A stretch of DNA of 64,000 nucleotides from the NCBI RefSeq assembly GCF_025562755.1, contig NZ_CP103300.1:5023001-5087000 (forward strand), read 5' to 3'. The position numbers and the translations under genes are program-made. The stretch is from Endozoicomonas euniceicola (GTDB lineage: Bacteria > Pseudomonadota > Gammaproteobacteria > Pseudomonadales > Endozoicomonadaceae). The notes below the pieces were generated by a model that saw only the letters and a program-made list of their open reading frames with translations, ran no database searches and was not told the origin of the DNA. Of this stretch, positions 6,732 to 16,034 are shown piece by piece. The stretch's first letter is position 1. Every line of letters begins with the position of its first letter.

Positions 6732-9700
6732 ATGTTTCTGAGTCAAGTCTGTAAACCAAGAACCAGTGTGTTCGACCGCAACCGCAGGGATGTGGTACTG
6801 AATATTTCCGACCTGCTGCAAAACCGTATTGATGGCGAGAAGTTCTTTGAGGAGAACTTTATCACCAACGGTATGCAAACCCTGCTGGACAAAGCCTTCG
6901 AACGTCTGGAAAACCGCAATGACCAGGCCAGCACTTACCTGCTGTCTCAGGCCATGGGTGGTGGTAAAACCCACAATATGATCGCCCTGGGTTTGCTGGC
7001 AAAGCATCCGAAACTGCGTGAAAAAGTGCTGGGTGAGAACGGCGCAGGCTCGCGTATTGGCGCAGTCAGGGTGATTGGCTTTAACGGGCGAGAGTCCGAC
7101 GCACCCTTTGGTGTCTGGGGTGATCTGGCTGAACAGCTGGGCAAGAAAGAAGTGTTTGCCGATTTGTATTCACCACTTCGGGCTCCGGGTACAACAGCCT
7201 GGATCAACCTGCTGAAAGGTGAGCCGACCATCATCTTCCTTGATGAACTGCCTCCTTATCTGGATAACGCCAAGTCCATCGAGGTGGGCAACTCAGACCT
7301 GTCTGTTGTAACGGCTACCGCACTGTCCAACCTGATGGTTGCCGTTGACCGACCCGAGCTGTCTAATGTCTGCGTGGTTATCTCTGACCTGAACGCCTCC
7401 TATGAAGGCGGTTCCGGCGCATTGAACCAGGCACTGGACAACCTGACCAAAGAGACCAGTCGTTCAGCCCTGCCGCTGGAGCCGGTTAATTCTCAGGGTG
7501 ATGAGCTGTATCACATTCTGCGTACCCGTTTGTTTGAAGAACTGCCGGATGAAACAGTGATCAAGGCGGTGGCAGAAGAATACGCCGAAGCGGTCAAGCA
7601 GGCGAAGCAGATGGATATCACCAATGAATCCCCTGAATCCTACGCCGCCCAGCTGAAAGACTCTTATCCGTTCCACTTTTCCATCCGTGACCTGTATGCA
7701 CGGTTTAAGGAAAATCCCGGCTTCCAGCAGACCCGTGGCCTGATTCGCCTGATGCGTGCCATTGTCTCTGATATGTACGACACCCGTCAGGGAACCAGCC
7801 GGGCCGATCAGGTGAAACTGGTACACCCCTACGATTTCAACCTGAACAACGAAGAGATTCAGTCTGAAATCAAAGGAATCAACACATCTCTGACCGAAGC
7901 CATTGTTCACGACATCGCGCGGGACGGCCACTCCATTGCCGAAGAACTGGACACCCGGCTGAGCAGCAATACCGATGCCCAGGATGTTGCCAAACTGATT
8001 CTGATTGCTTCCCTTGCCAGTGTGCCGGGAGCCACCCACGGTCTGCGGGAAAATGAAATCATCGGTTTCCTCTGTGCGCCGGGGCGTGATATTTCCCATG
8101 TCAAAAAGAACATCGTTGACTACCTGCCTACTCAGGCATGGTATCTGCACAAAAGTCGTGACGGTCGGCTGTTCTTCAAGAACATTCAGAATCTGGCGGC
8201 CAAACTGCACAGTCAGGCCAATGCCTACAACGAGCAAACCTGCCTGAAAGAGCTGGGCAAATACCTTGGCAGTCTGTTCGAACCCCACGCCAGGGACTGT
8301 TACCAGAACCTGCTGGTATTGCCTGCCATTGATGAAGTGTCACTGGATATGGACAAAGTGACACTGGTTATCGCCGAGCCAACCCGTGCCACTAACGGTA
8401 ACAAGCTGTCAGCGGACTGGCAGGCGTTTTTGAAGGGGAATGACTTCAAAAACCGGGTGATGTTCCTGACCGGCAGCCAGAATACTCTGGAGCGCATTAT
8501 TGAGCAGGCCCGGCAATTCCGTGCCATTACCGATATCAAGGGCGAAATGGATCAGCAGCGGGTAGCACCTAACGACCCGCAGTACCGTGAGATGGAAGAC
8601 TCACTGGACAAAATCACCCTGAGCCTTCGCAGCGCCCTCCAGGAAACCTTTACCACGCTGATTTACCCAACGGCGGGGGATAAATTCCGGGATACTGATT
8701 GTCGTATCAACTTTGACGGCAACCACTTTGATGGCGAGAAGCTGATTAAAAACACCCTGCAATCCAAGGGTAAGTTTGAGACCGATGTCTCTAACGATAC
8801 GTTCCGCAAAAAAGTGGAAAAACGGCTGTTCCGCAACCAGAAAATTTCCTCCTGGAGCGAGGTGCGCCGGGCCGCAGCGGTGAACACTGCCTGGCAGTTC
8901 CACGACCCCTCCGCGTTGAACCAGCTGAAACAGCGTATGCTGGATCAGGGTGGCTGGGCGGATGAAGGCGGCTCCATTAACCTGGAACCACCAAAACCTG
9001 TGACTCAGGTCAACGTCCAGCAGCTCAGCCGTAACCACGACACCGGCGAATGCACCCTGAAAATTACCCCGATCAACGGCGACAAAGTGCTGTATGAATT
9101 GGGTGGTGAAAAGCCATCCTCGGCATCTATGGATGTTGCCGATCATCACGGTGGCTATGGCCGTTTCACCACCAGGGATATGAAGCTCAGCTTCCTGTGT
9201 ATTGATTCCAAAAACGAACACGAGCAGGGCGAAGCGTACACCTGGACCAACACCATCGACCTGAAATACCGACCCTATCAGGTAGGCAGTGACTGGATGA
9301 TGGAGTTTGACGCCATTCCGGACGGTGAAATTCGCTACACCACCGACGGCTCCGATCCGAAAGTTCATGGTGCTGCCTATGCCGGGGCTTTCCCGGTGCC
9401 TGCCAGCTGCCGTTACCTGATGGCCTTTGGCGAAAAAGACGGTGTGCAGTCGCTGGTTGAAAAGATCGACATGGATCAGTACCGCGAGAAAAAAGTGGTG
9501 ATTGATCCGGCGAAACCCGCCATCTGGAACTGCCGGGACACAATCAAAAGCGTCACCGCCAAGCGGGCGTTTGACTTTGTTGAACGACTGAAGAAGTTTG
9601 GTGGCGAAGCCCAGTCCATTGACTTGCAGGTACTGGCCAATGACGACAGTGCTGAAATCGCTTACACCGGTTCGGCGGAATACAAGGTCAAAGGCGACGA

Positions 9701-9854
9701 GCTGGGCAGCGTGATTGAAAAGCTGCAAAGCCTGATGCAGGGCAGCCAGATCGTTATCAGCGCTGAAGAGGTCAAGTTTGACCAGGGCCAGCAGTTGATT
9801 GACTGGTTCGCCGACCTCAAACGCCAGCCCAACCCCGGCGAAGTACGCCAGTAA
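6732..9854 (+). CDS. DUF499-family P-loop ATPase of defence operon
   Basis: A 1,040-aa protein. The N-terminal ATPase has a Walker A (A-M-G-G-G-K-T, about residue 73) and a Walker B (I-I-F-L-D-E-L, about residue 167). The C terminus contains a chitobiase-type beta domain with the Y-T-T-D-G-S-D-P motif (about residue 868). This matches the large DUF499 ATPases found next to DUF1156 methyltransferases in anti-phage clusters and related to the BrxC/PglY ATPases of BREX. It likely acts in the cytoplasm, coupling ATP hydrolysis to assembly of the methyltransferase or nuclease on DNA. The start ATG at 6732 follows an AAGGA site at 6715. The DUF3780 gene follows. No pglZ gene is present, so this is not a complete BREX locus. 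Confidence 0.82.
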   Translation: MFLSQVCKPRTSVFDRNRRDVVLNISDLLQNRIDGEKFFEENFITNGMQTLLDKAFERLENRNDQASTYLLSQAMGGGKTHNMIALGLLAKHPKLREKVLGENGAGSRIGAVRVIGFNGRESDAPFGVWGDLAEQLGKKEVFADLYSPLRAPGTTAWINLLKGEPTIIFLDELPPYLDNAKSIEVGNSDLSVVTATALSNLMVAVDRPELSNVCVVISDLNASYEGGSGALNQALDNLTKETSRSALPLEPVNSQGDELYHILRTRLFEELPDETVIKAVAEEYAEAVKQAKQMDITNESPESYAAQLKDSYPFHFSIRDLYARFKENPGFQQTRGLIRLMRAIVSDMYDTRQGTSRADQVKLVHPYDFNLNNEEIQSEIKGINTSLTEAIVHDIARDGHSIAEELDTRLSSNTDAQDVAKLILIASLASVPGATHGLRENEIIGFLCAPGRDISHVKKNIVDYLPTQAWYLHKSRDGRLFFKNIQNLAAKLHSQANAYNEQTCLKELGKYLGSLFEPHARDCYQNLLVLPAIDEVSLDMDKVTLVIAEPTRATNGNKLSADWQAFLKGNDFKNRVMFLTGSQNTLERIIEQARQFRAITDIKGEMDQQRVAPNDPQYREMEDSLDKITLSLRSALQETFTTLIYPTAGDKFRDTDCRINFDGNHFDGEKLIKNTLQSKGKFETDVSNDTFRKKVEKRLFRNQKISSWSEVRRAAAVNTAWQFHDPSALNQLKQRMLDQGGWADEGGSINLEPPKPVTQVNVQQLSRNHDTGECTLKITPINGDKVLYELGGEKPSSASMDVADHHGGYGRFTTRDMKLSFLCIDSKNEHEQGEAYTWTNTIDLKYRPYQVGSDWMMEFDAIPDGEIRYTTDGSDPKVHGAAYAGAFPVPASCRYLMAFGEKDGVQSLVEKIDMDQYREKKVVIDPAKPAIWNCRDTIKSVTAKRAFDFVERLKKFGGEAQSIDLQVLANDDSAEIAYTGSAEYKVKGDELGSVIEKLQSLMQGSQIVISAEEVKFDQGQQLIDWFADLKRQPNPGEVRQ

Positions 9855-9891
9855 CAGGCTTTGAATGCCTGCAACGAAACAAAACACCAGC

Positions 9892-9910
9892 GAAGGCGCA
9901 GCGCGCCTTC
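9892..9910. repeat. Intra-operon hairpin
   Basis: GAAGGCG (9892-9898) pairs with CGCCTTC (9904-9910) around a five-base loop in the 81-base gap between the DUF499 and DUF3780 genes. There is no T-run, so it is unlikely to terminate; it may tune mRNA stability or translation of the downstream gene. Confidence 0.45.
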
Positions 9911-9935
9911 TAAGGCGAACAGCAAACGGTTATCT

Positions 9936-10550
9936 ATGACTCAAGTGAACGCAACCCGCAAGAAAACCAGATCGTCTGCCCTGGCAGGCTTTGGCTTTGA
10001 CAAAGAGCAGACCGAACATTGTTTTCTGGTGACGGTTCCGGCTTCTAAAGCCAAAACCGCTGAGGTCTATATCTCTGAGCATTTTCACTGGCAGGAGCCG
10101 GAGAAGGGCGAAGAGGTGAAACCCACCTTTAACGATGAGAACGCCCAGTTGAAGGCGGTACTCAGTCGCATGATGTGGGACCAGATTGAAGAGAGCCTGA
10201 AAGCGGAGTTTAACCGCCGGTTGCGTAACCTCGGTCAGAAAAGCGGACGCTGGCTGAAGAAAGGTCAGGTGCCTGTTGACCGCACTCTGGGCAAAGAGCT
10301 TTGTCTGCTGGCCTGGGCGCTGGAAGACGCCGACCCGGCACTGGCGCAAACCGCCGTCAATAACTGGCTGGGGCTGGCACCGGAAGAGCGTTGGTGGCTG
10401 TACACCATGACCAACGCCGCCACCGGCCACGGGGTAAAAGGGCGCAATAAAGGCTGGCGTAAGGCCGTGCGTTTTGCCCTGACCGAAAACCCGGTCATGG
10501 ACAGTGTGTTGCGTAATCGTCGCAGTGAGTTTGAGCTGAGTCTGGTCTGA
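9936..10550 (+). CDS. DUF3780-family anti-phage-associated protein
   Basis: A protein of about 204 aa from the ATG at 9936; a longer frame opens with TTG at 9861 but its first 25 residues are low-complexity and basic. The core G-F-G-F-D follows a basic N-terminal tail, then beta strands and a helical C terminus ending in a W-R-K-A-V-R-F-A-L segment typical of the DUF3780 family. The family has no known enzymatic role, but it accompanies DUF499 ATPases, DUF1156 methylases and PLD helicases in defence islands. Order and orientation here match that cluster, so it is most likely a structural or specificity subunit. Confidence 0.75.
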   Translation: MTQVNATRKKTRSSALAGFGFDKEQTEHCFLVTVPASKAKTAEVYISEHFHWQEPEKGEEVKPTFNDENAQLKAVLSRMMWDQIEESLKAEFNRRLRNLGQKSGRWLKKGQVPVDRTLGKELCLLAWALEDADPALAQTAVNNWLGLAPEERWWLYTMTNAATGHGVKGRNKGWRKAVRFALTENPVMDSVLRNRRSEFELSLV

Positions 10551-10617
10551 TTGTTGAGGCTGTTGAAAGGAATATCAGAAGTCGGAAGTCGTTTGCTTCC
10601 GGCTTTAAGTGAAGAGC

Positions 10618-13479
10618 ATGGTTGAAGATAAAGTTTTTATTGAAGAGCAGTTTCCGGTTTCTTTGGTGTCCAAGGAAACCCTGAAGGAAGGAAACGCAAA
10701 GCAGAGTCAGACTATTACCGGGCTTGGAAAATGGTGGGGACGAAAAGAGCTGGTTCTTATTCGTGCTTCCATTTTAGGCATGTTGATGCCGGTTTCAAAT
10801 GAGCCGCATAAAGATCGGGAAATTTTTCTGAAAATTATGACTATGGATGATCAGGGGCTTTGGGAACGCTGTAAGGCCATTCCGGCTAAGACAATTTTTG
10901 AATCGCTGACCGAAGAAGAACAGGAGCTTTACTTTTCCGTATCCAAGGGTAATCGCACCGGCTGGGATCGTGAAACCTCTCAGGAACAGCGTGATGAAAT
11001 CACACGACGTTTTTTCTATAGTCTGAGCTATGACGAAAAACTGGAATATTGCCATCGTCCAGAACAAATTACCGGTCCCAGTGAAGCGACATGGGCTGAA
11101 ATAAACAGCCATCTGGAAACCGATGCCTACAGCCTTCAGCAATTAATCGAGCAGTTAGGTCAAAAGCGTTTCGGTAGAAAACCACGGGTTGGCGATGCCT
11201 TCTGCGGTGGAGGCTCTATTCCTTTCGAAGCAGCACGCTTAGGCTGTGATGCTTATGGTTCAGACCTGAACCCGGTAGCGGCTGCGTTGTCATGGGCAGG
11301 CATTAATCTTGCCGAATCCGAACAGCGGGCAGAAAAAGTAGTAGCAGCCCAGAAAGTGATTTTTGAGAAGGCTGATCAGCAGATTACCGAATGGGGTATT
11401 GAGCATAACGAAAATAACTGGCGTGCGAATGCTTTTCTTTACTGTACAGAAGTAAAATGTCCGACCTGTGACGTATTGGTGCCACTTGCAAACACTTGGG
11501 TTGTAGGGCCAACCAGCAAAGTGATTGCCAAGTTGGAACTTGACCGTGATGCGAATCGCTTTGATATTAAGCTGGTGCAAAATGCTACTAAGGATCAGCT
11601 TAAAGAAGCGAAAGAGGCTGCTACATATAAAGGCTCAAGGGTTTATTGTCCTGCTTGTAATGAAGACCATTCTATAGATTCTATTCGTGATACCAAAGGT
11701 ATGAGACTTTGGGAAAAATCTGATTTCATGCCCAAGGAGAATGATCTTTTCCAAGAGCGGCTCTATGCCATTCGGTGGGAAGAAACTTATATAGATGACA
11801 AAGGAAAAGAAAAAACTCGGCGTCACTTTAGAGCTCCAGACCAAGAGGATCAAAAAAGAGAAAATAAAGTAATAGAACTATTGCAAGAGTTTTTTGGGGA
11901 GTGGCATAAAAATGGTTACATCCCATCTAAACCAGTGCCTACAGGAAAAGAAACAGAACGCCTGCATAAAGAAAGAGGGTGGACTCATTGGCATCATTTG
12001 TTTACACCAAGGCAGTTATTAATTCATGGAACTCTCAGTAAGTTAATAAAGGCGCAGACAGGTGGTGAGTACGCAGCAATGTTAGGCCTTGCTAAGGCTG
12101 CCGACTGGGACAGTAAGCTCTGTCGGTGGGGTACGGGAGCAGCAAGGGAATCAATTGCTCAAACTTTTTATAATCAGGCTTTGAATCCCTTATTTAATTT
12201 TGCGGGAAAGGCCTTACCACTGTTAAGGAATATATTTGAAATAACCCCGCCAGTGCTTCAAACAGAGACAGCTGTAATTGAGATTACTGACGCAAGGCAA
12301 GTTTTTATCGAAAATGACCTTTGGATTACTGATCCACCTTATGCTGATGCGGTCAATTACCATGAACTAACAGACTTCTTCCTTGCGTGGTATGACAAGC
12401 ATCTGGGGCGTTTTTTTCCAGATTGGTACACCGATACTCGTGAAGCTCTGGCTGTAAAAGGCAAGGATGAAGGTTTCAAGCGCTCAATGGTTGAAATCTA
12501 TAAAAACCTGGCAGCTAATATGCCGGATAATGGCTTGCAAATGGTACAGTTTACCCATCAAGACCCATCTGTCTGGGCAGATTTGGGTATGATTCTTTGG
12601 GCTGCTGGATTGCAGGTAACGTCTGCGTGGACTGTATCTACTGAAGCAGCAATCGGGACTCGTGAAGGTAATTATGTTCAAGGAACCGTCCTCCTGATCC
12701 TCCGCAAACGCCTTAACGATCTGGATGCCTTCGACGACGAACTCATCCCCGAAATCGAAGATGCAGTAAAAGACCAGCTCGACCATATGACCGCTATCGA
12801 CGACCAGGATCATCCGAACTTTGGTGATACCGATTACCAGCTGGCGGCCTATGCGGCGGCACTGCGGGTGCTGACCCAGTACAGCGAGATTGAAGGCATC
12901 AATATCGAAAACGAACTCTACCGGGAAAAGCAGAAAGGGGTGAAGTCCCAGTTCGAGAAACTGATTGACCAGGCCGTGGAAATTGCCTGTAACCATCTGG
13001 TGCCCGACGGCTTTGACGAGACCCACTGGAAAAACCTGTCCGCCGATGAGCGCCTGTACCTGAAAGGTCTGGAGCTGGAAAAACACGGCGAACTCCGTGC
13101 CGGGGCTTATCAGGAGCTGGCAAAAGGGTTCGGTGTGCGGGAATACCAGTTTATGTACGCCAAGACCAAAGCCAACGCCGTGCGCTTTAAAACCGCCCGT
13201 GAGTTTGGCCGCAGCAACCTGAAGGATCACGGCTTCGATGCTTCCATCGTGCGCCACGCCCTGTTCGCCGTGCATGAAACCATTAAACAGGAATCAGCTC
13301 AGCAGGGGGTGAACTACCTCAAGACCGAATTGAAGGGCTTCTGGAACGACCGGAAAAAGCTGATCGAAGTATTACGCTTCCTCAGTCGCCTGGAACATAT
13401 TGACCATATGGATCATTGGGAAACCGATGCCGAAGCGGCCAGTACCCTGGCGGGTGCGCTGGAGAATACTAACGGCTAA
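10618..13479 (+). CDS. DUF1156-type adenine-specific DNA methyltransferase
   Basis: A protein of 953 aa from the ATG at 10618 (a GTG lies three codons earlier). The N terminus has the DUF1156 pattern F-P-V-S-L-V-S-K-E followed by K-W-W-G-R-K. A SAM-binding motif I appears as D-A-F-C-G-G-G-S (about residue 193), two CxxC zinc pairs at about 283 and 345, and the catalytic D-P-P-Y motif at about 572, marking an N6-adenine or N4-cytosine methylase. It probably modifies host DNA to mark self for the linked ATPase and helicase-nuclease. A strong terminator follows at 13524, which cuts the helicase gene off from this transcript. The middle (about 11,700-12,300) is more AT-rich than either end, suggesting mosaic origin. 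Confidence 0.85.
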   Translation: MVEDKVFIEEQFPVSLVSKETLKEGNAKQSQTITGLGKWWGRKELVLIRASILGMLMPVSNEPHKDREIFLKIMTMDDQGLWERCKAIPAKTIFESLTEEEQELYFSVSKGNRTGWDRETSQEQRDEITRRFFYSLSYDEKLEYCHRPEQITGPSEATWAEINSHLETDAYSLQQLIEQLGQKRFGRKPRVGDAFCGGGSIPFEAARLGCDAYGSDLNPVAAALSWAGINLAESEQRAEKVVAAQKVIFEKADQQITEWGIEHNENNWRANAFLYCTEVKCPTCDVLVPLANTWVVGPTSKVIAKLELDRDANRFDIKLVQNATKDQLKEAKEAATYKGSRVYCPACNEDHSIDSIRDTKGMRLWEKSDFMPKENDLFQERLYAIRWEETYIDDKGKEKTRRHFRAPDQEDQKRENKVIELLQEFFGEWHKNGYIPSKPVPTGKETERLHKERGWTHWHHLFTPRQLLIHGTLSKLIKAQTGGEYAAMLGLAKAADWDSKLCRWGTGAARESIAQTFYNQALNPLFNFAGKALPLLRNIFEITPPVLQTETAVIEITDARQVFIENDLWITDPPYADAVNYHELTDFFLAWYDKHLGRFFPDWYTDTREALAVKGKDEGFKRSMVEIYKNLAANMPDNGLQMVQFTHQDPSVWADLGMILWAAGLQVTSAWTVSTEAAIGTREGNYVQGTVLLILRKRLNDLDAFDDELIPEIEDAVKDQLDHMTAIDDQDHPNFGDTDYQLAAYAAALRVLTQYSEIEGINIENELYREKQKGVKSQFEKLIDQAVEIACNHLVPDGFDETHWKNLSADERLYLKGLELEKHGELRAGAYQELAKGFGVREYQFMYAKTKANAVRFKTAREFGRSNLKDHGFDASIVRHALFAVHETIKQESAQQGVNYLKTELKGFWNDRKKLIEVLRFLSRLEHIDHMDHWETDAEAASTLAGALENTNG

Positions 13480-13523
13480 CCCGGCTTGCGTTTCTGGCCT
13501 AAGTGGCTAAATATTGACTCACC

Positions 13524-13580
13524 AACCTGCAACGGTGCCCATTCGAATACGTAGCGAATGGCCACGGTTGCAGGTTTTTT
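13524..13580 (+). terminator. Strong intrinsic terminator after methyltransferase
   Basis: AACCTGCAAC (13524-13533) pairs with GTTGCAGGTT (13566-13575), and the stem extends inward with few mismatches (CCATTCG with CGAATGG). Six T residues follow, then GTTTTC. It lies 45 bases beyond the methyltransferase stop and should end that operon. Confidence 0.85.
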
Positions 13581-13612
13581 GTTTTCAGTAACGCAAGCGG
13601 TCGGGGAACTCC

Positions 13613-13830
13613 ATCTACCCCGACTCCCACCAATCCGCTATTTTTAAATCATCCGGTGTCAGATTAATTAGCAGCAGGTGCTCAACACTTGCTCCTTTAG
13701 GTAATTGCGGAGCACTGGGCAGCAGATAGCGGAATCATGCATAAGGCTCCAGACCATCGGCTTTAGCCGTTTCAATCAGGCTATACAGAACTGCGCTGGC
13801 ATTGGCACCATTAACGCATTGAGCAAAGAG
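13613..13830 (-). pseudogene. IS66 transposase C-terminal fragment, copy A
   Basis: The minus strand encodes broken remains of an IS66-family transposase C terminus, recognisable from the segments A-K-A-D-G-L-E-P-Y-A and L-T-P-D-D-L-K, interrupted by a stop. It is nearly the same as the fragment at 15305-15515, in the same orientation. The two fragments flank the serine hydrolase gene as direct repeats. No IS66 terminal repeat or intact transposase is visible. Confidence 0.7.
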
Positions 13831-13946
13831 TCAGAGTCAGATGATATGACCGTTTGGGTTCATATTACCCGTGTTTTTGTGTCCGGAGAATTATAACCAC
13901 TTCAACTTAGGCGTGCCGCCGCTAGTGGACGGCACCGATTAACTTA

Positions 13947-15221
13947 TTACTTCATTTCTTCTACTGCTTTTAGCAGTGTTGGTACTACGTCCAGGAACGT
14001 CATTGCTACAGTACGTGGGTGCTGCCAATCATCTTGAGCGCCGTGCATCTTTATTACTGTGCCTGTTGCTGGCTCACCTACTGTTACCTGACCAGATACA
14101 CCTACGAACGTGATATAGCGGCGCCCGTCAACGTTGAGTACACGGATTTGGTCTTTGTACCAGGCGTCAGCATGAATTGCTGCGAAACCATCGTGTTTCC
14201 ATGCACTACGTACTTCGTCGTTACCTTCAATCAGGTCGTCAATGAACTGCTTAGGAACGACTTGCTCACCTTTACGGTTTTTACCTTCGTTCATCATAAT
14301 ATCCATCAACTTAACGCCGTCGCGTGCTGTGATGTGCAGACCGCCAGACGAGATAGCTTCACCGTCGCGGTTTGTCATCATTTCTGCGCCGTACTCCGCA
14401 CCCATTGGTTTGAAGAGACGTTCTTCCAGGATTTCTGTATAACGCTTGCCTTCGATGCGCTCCATTATTTGAGCAAGCATTTCAGTGTTCATACATAGGT
14501 AGTCGAACGCTTCACCACGCGCTACATCATCACGTTGACCTAGTTCTTGAGCTACCTCAACGATGTTTTTGTAGTCGTACTTAGACGGGCCATTCCAGTC
14601 TTGTGTTTCGGTCATCTTGTCTGAGTAAAGAAGACCCGGTGTGAACTCAACTTTAATACCAGAACGCATATCAGCAACTTGCTCAATCGTCGCACCGTCC
14701 CAACCAGTGCCTTTTAATTCTGGCAAGTACTTAGTTAGCTGGTCTTTCATGTTTACTTTGCCTTCCGCTACGAACGTAGATAGAAGGATACCCGTGTAAG
14801 ACTTGGTAGCTGACATTTCAAGGTGCGTCTTAGCCTTGTGCATACCGTTCCAGTATTGCTCGTGTACTAGCTTGCCATCTTTAAGAACCACTAGAGATTC
14901 CATTTTCAGACGGAAAGGAATGATTGTGCTTAGTGGGTATTCGCCGTCAAAGTCGTTACCCGTTAGCTTGTCCAGGTCAAGAAGCTGCTTTGTCTCGCCT
15001 AAGTTCCAAACGTAATCACCAGTGTTCATTTTGATGTGGTGGGTAAATTTGTAAGCTTGCTGGTAAGTAAGAGATTCATTCTCACGATCCCAATTATCTT
15101 GTGTGATACCAATAGCACCAACTTGCTCAAGAAATGCCGCATCAGGCTTGTGAACTTCTAGTGCTTGTGCGCCGAATGCTGCTGTTAATGCTACTGTTGC
15201 TGCCAGGATTGATTTTTTCAT
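13947..15221 (-). CDS. Secreted beta-lactamase-fold serine hydrolase
   Basis: A 424-aa protein with a clear Sec signal peptide (M-K-K-S-I-L-A-A-T-V then A-F-G-A-Q-A, cut at about residue 20). It belongs to the beta-lactamase/6-aminohexanoate-dimer hydrolase group: the nucleophile motif S-A-T-K (SxxK) is at about residue 136, followed by a conserved serine-esterase layout with the Y-L-C-M-N segment (about 245) in the position of the YxN motif and a G-V-S-G-Q segment near the C terminus. The substrate is unknown; it could be an esterase, amidase or peptidase acting in the periplasm. It is flanked by direct IS66 fragments and sits between the methyltransferase and helicase of a defence cluster, transcribed against them, so it was probably inserted later. 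Confidence 0.8.
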   Translation of the reverse strand: MKKSILAATVALTAAFGAQALEVHKPDAAFLEQVGAIGITQDNWDRENESLTYQQAYKFTHHIKMNTGDYVWNLGETKQLLDLDKLTGNDFDGEYPLSTIIPFRLKMESLVVLKDGKLVHEQYWNGMHKAKTHLEMSATKSYTGILLSTFVAEGKVNMKDQLTKYLPELKGTGWDGATIEQVADMRSGIKVEFTPGLLYSDKMTETQDWNGPSKYDYKNIVEVAQELGQRDDVARGEAFDYLCMNTEMLAQIMERIEGKRYTEILEERLFKPMGAEYGAEMMTNRDGEAISSGGLHITARDGVKLMDIMMNEGKNRKGEQVVPKQFIDDLIEGNDEVRSAWKHDGFAAIHADAWYKDQIRVLNVDGRRYITFVGVSGQVTVGEPATGTVIKMHGAQDDWQHPRTVAMTFLDVVPTLLKAVEEMK

Positions 15222-15302
15222 GGATATAGCCTCTTAAATAAATTGGTATTGGTAGTTACTGTTACTGGTTTTGCTCTTTGCTGAATAAGCGGCGGAGGAG
15301 CT

Positions 15303-15660
15303 TCATCTACCCCGACTCCCACCTTTTAAATCATCCGGTGTGAGATTAATTGGCAGCAGGTGCTCAACACTTGCTCCTTTAGGTAATTGCGGAGCTCTGG
15401 ACAGCAGCACATAGCGGAACCATGCATAAGGCTCCAGACCGTTGGCTTTAGCCATTTCAACCAGGCTATAAAGAACTGCGCTGGCATTGGCACCATTAAC
15501 GTGTTGAGCAAAGAGCCAGTTCTTCCGCTTCATCAAAGAGCAGTCTCTGGTCTTCAAAACGCTCACTGGATAAACTAAATTTCTTATGCTGATATAACCG
15601 GAACTGTTCTTCATACCACGCCAATTTCGCCTTCCGTTGGATAATTTCCAACGGAAGGCA
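15303..15660 (-). pseudogene. Internally deleted IS66 transposase, copy B
   Basis: The minus strand encodes two IS66 transposase pieces joined together. From about 15,660 to 15,540 one frame gives an N-terminal segment (L-A-W-Y-E-E-Q-F-R-L-Y-Q-H-K-K-F-S, then F-D-E-A-E-E). Another frame from about 15,535 to 15,305 gives the C terminus (R-K-N-W-L-F-A-Q, A-K-A-N-G-L-E-P-Y-A-W, L-T-P-D-D-L-K). The catalytic core between them is missing and the join is out of frame. The element therefore cannot move by itself. Its C-terminal part matches copy A at 13613-13830. Confidence 0.72.
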
Positions 15661-15676
15661 AAACTGGCGTGGTCAT
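15613..15676. repeat. Long near-perfect inverted repeat
   Basis: About 28 bases on each arm, with roughly three mismatches, surround a short central AT-rich stretch. The left arm includes ACCACGCCA and GCCTTCCGTTGG; the right arm includes CCAACGGAAGGC and TGGCGTGGT. The left arm codes for part of the IS66 N-terminal fragment, so the right arm is an inverted copy of it. This looks like a fold-back made during a rearrangement; it could also block transcription into the helicase gene. Confidence 0.7.
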
Positions 15677-16034
15677 AGTATTCATGCCGGTTATTATCCG
15701 ACAAATGTCCGATTGTTTGCATTGAAACAGGTCATGGCAATTTAAGCGGAAGGCTGGTAGTGCAGGGGTTTGTGTTTTTTCTACTCGACAGACAAGCCAT
15801 CCAGAAGCTGTTGGTTTGCCAGTGCAGAATCTTGAGCTTGTGAAAAATTAGTGTTCAGGATTTTACAGCAGGCTGGTAGATGGAGTTGGCCTGACACTTA
15901 CTCAGTAACGGATTCCAGTGATGCTGAATACGCCTGACTCTCAAAAGGTTGTCGGGAAGTCTGCCGGTTGACCATCAATTGGCGAAGTGTAGCGGAAGCG
16001 ATATGATAAACACTTCGTTTCTTATCAGGCACCT

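Noticed and set aside
8601..9887. 428-aa open frame on the minus strand inside the DUF499 gene
   Set aside because: It mirrors the coding strand of a gene with clear Walker motifs, has a shadow-like composition (rich in V, F, G, Q) and no ribosome site.
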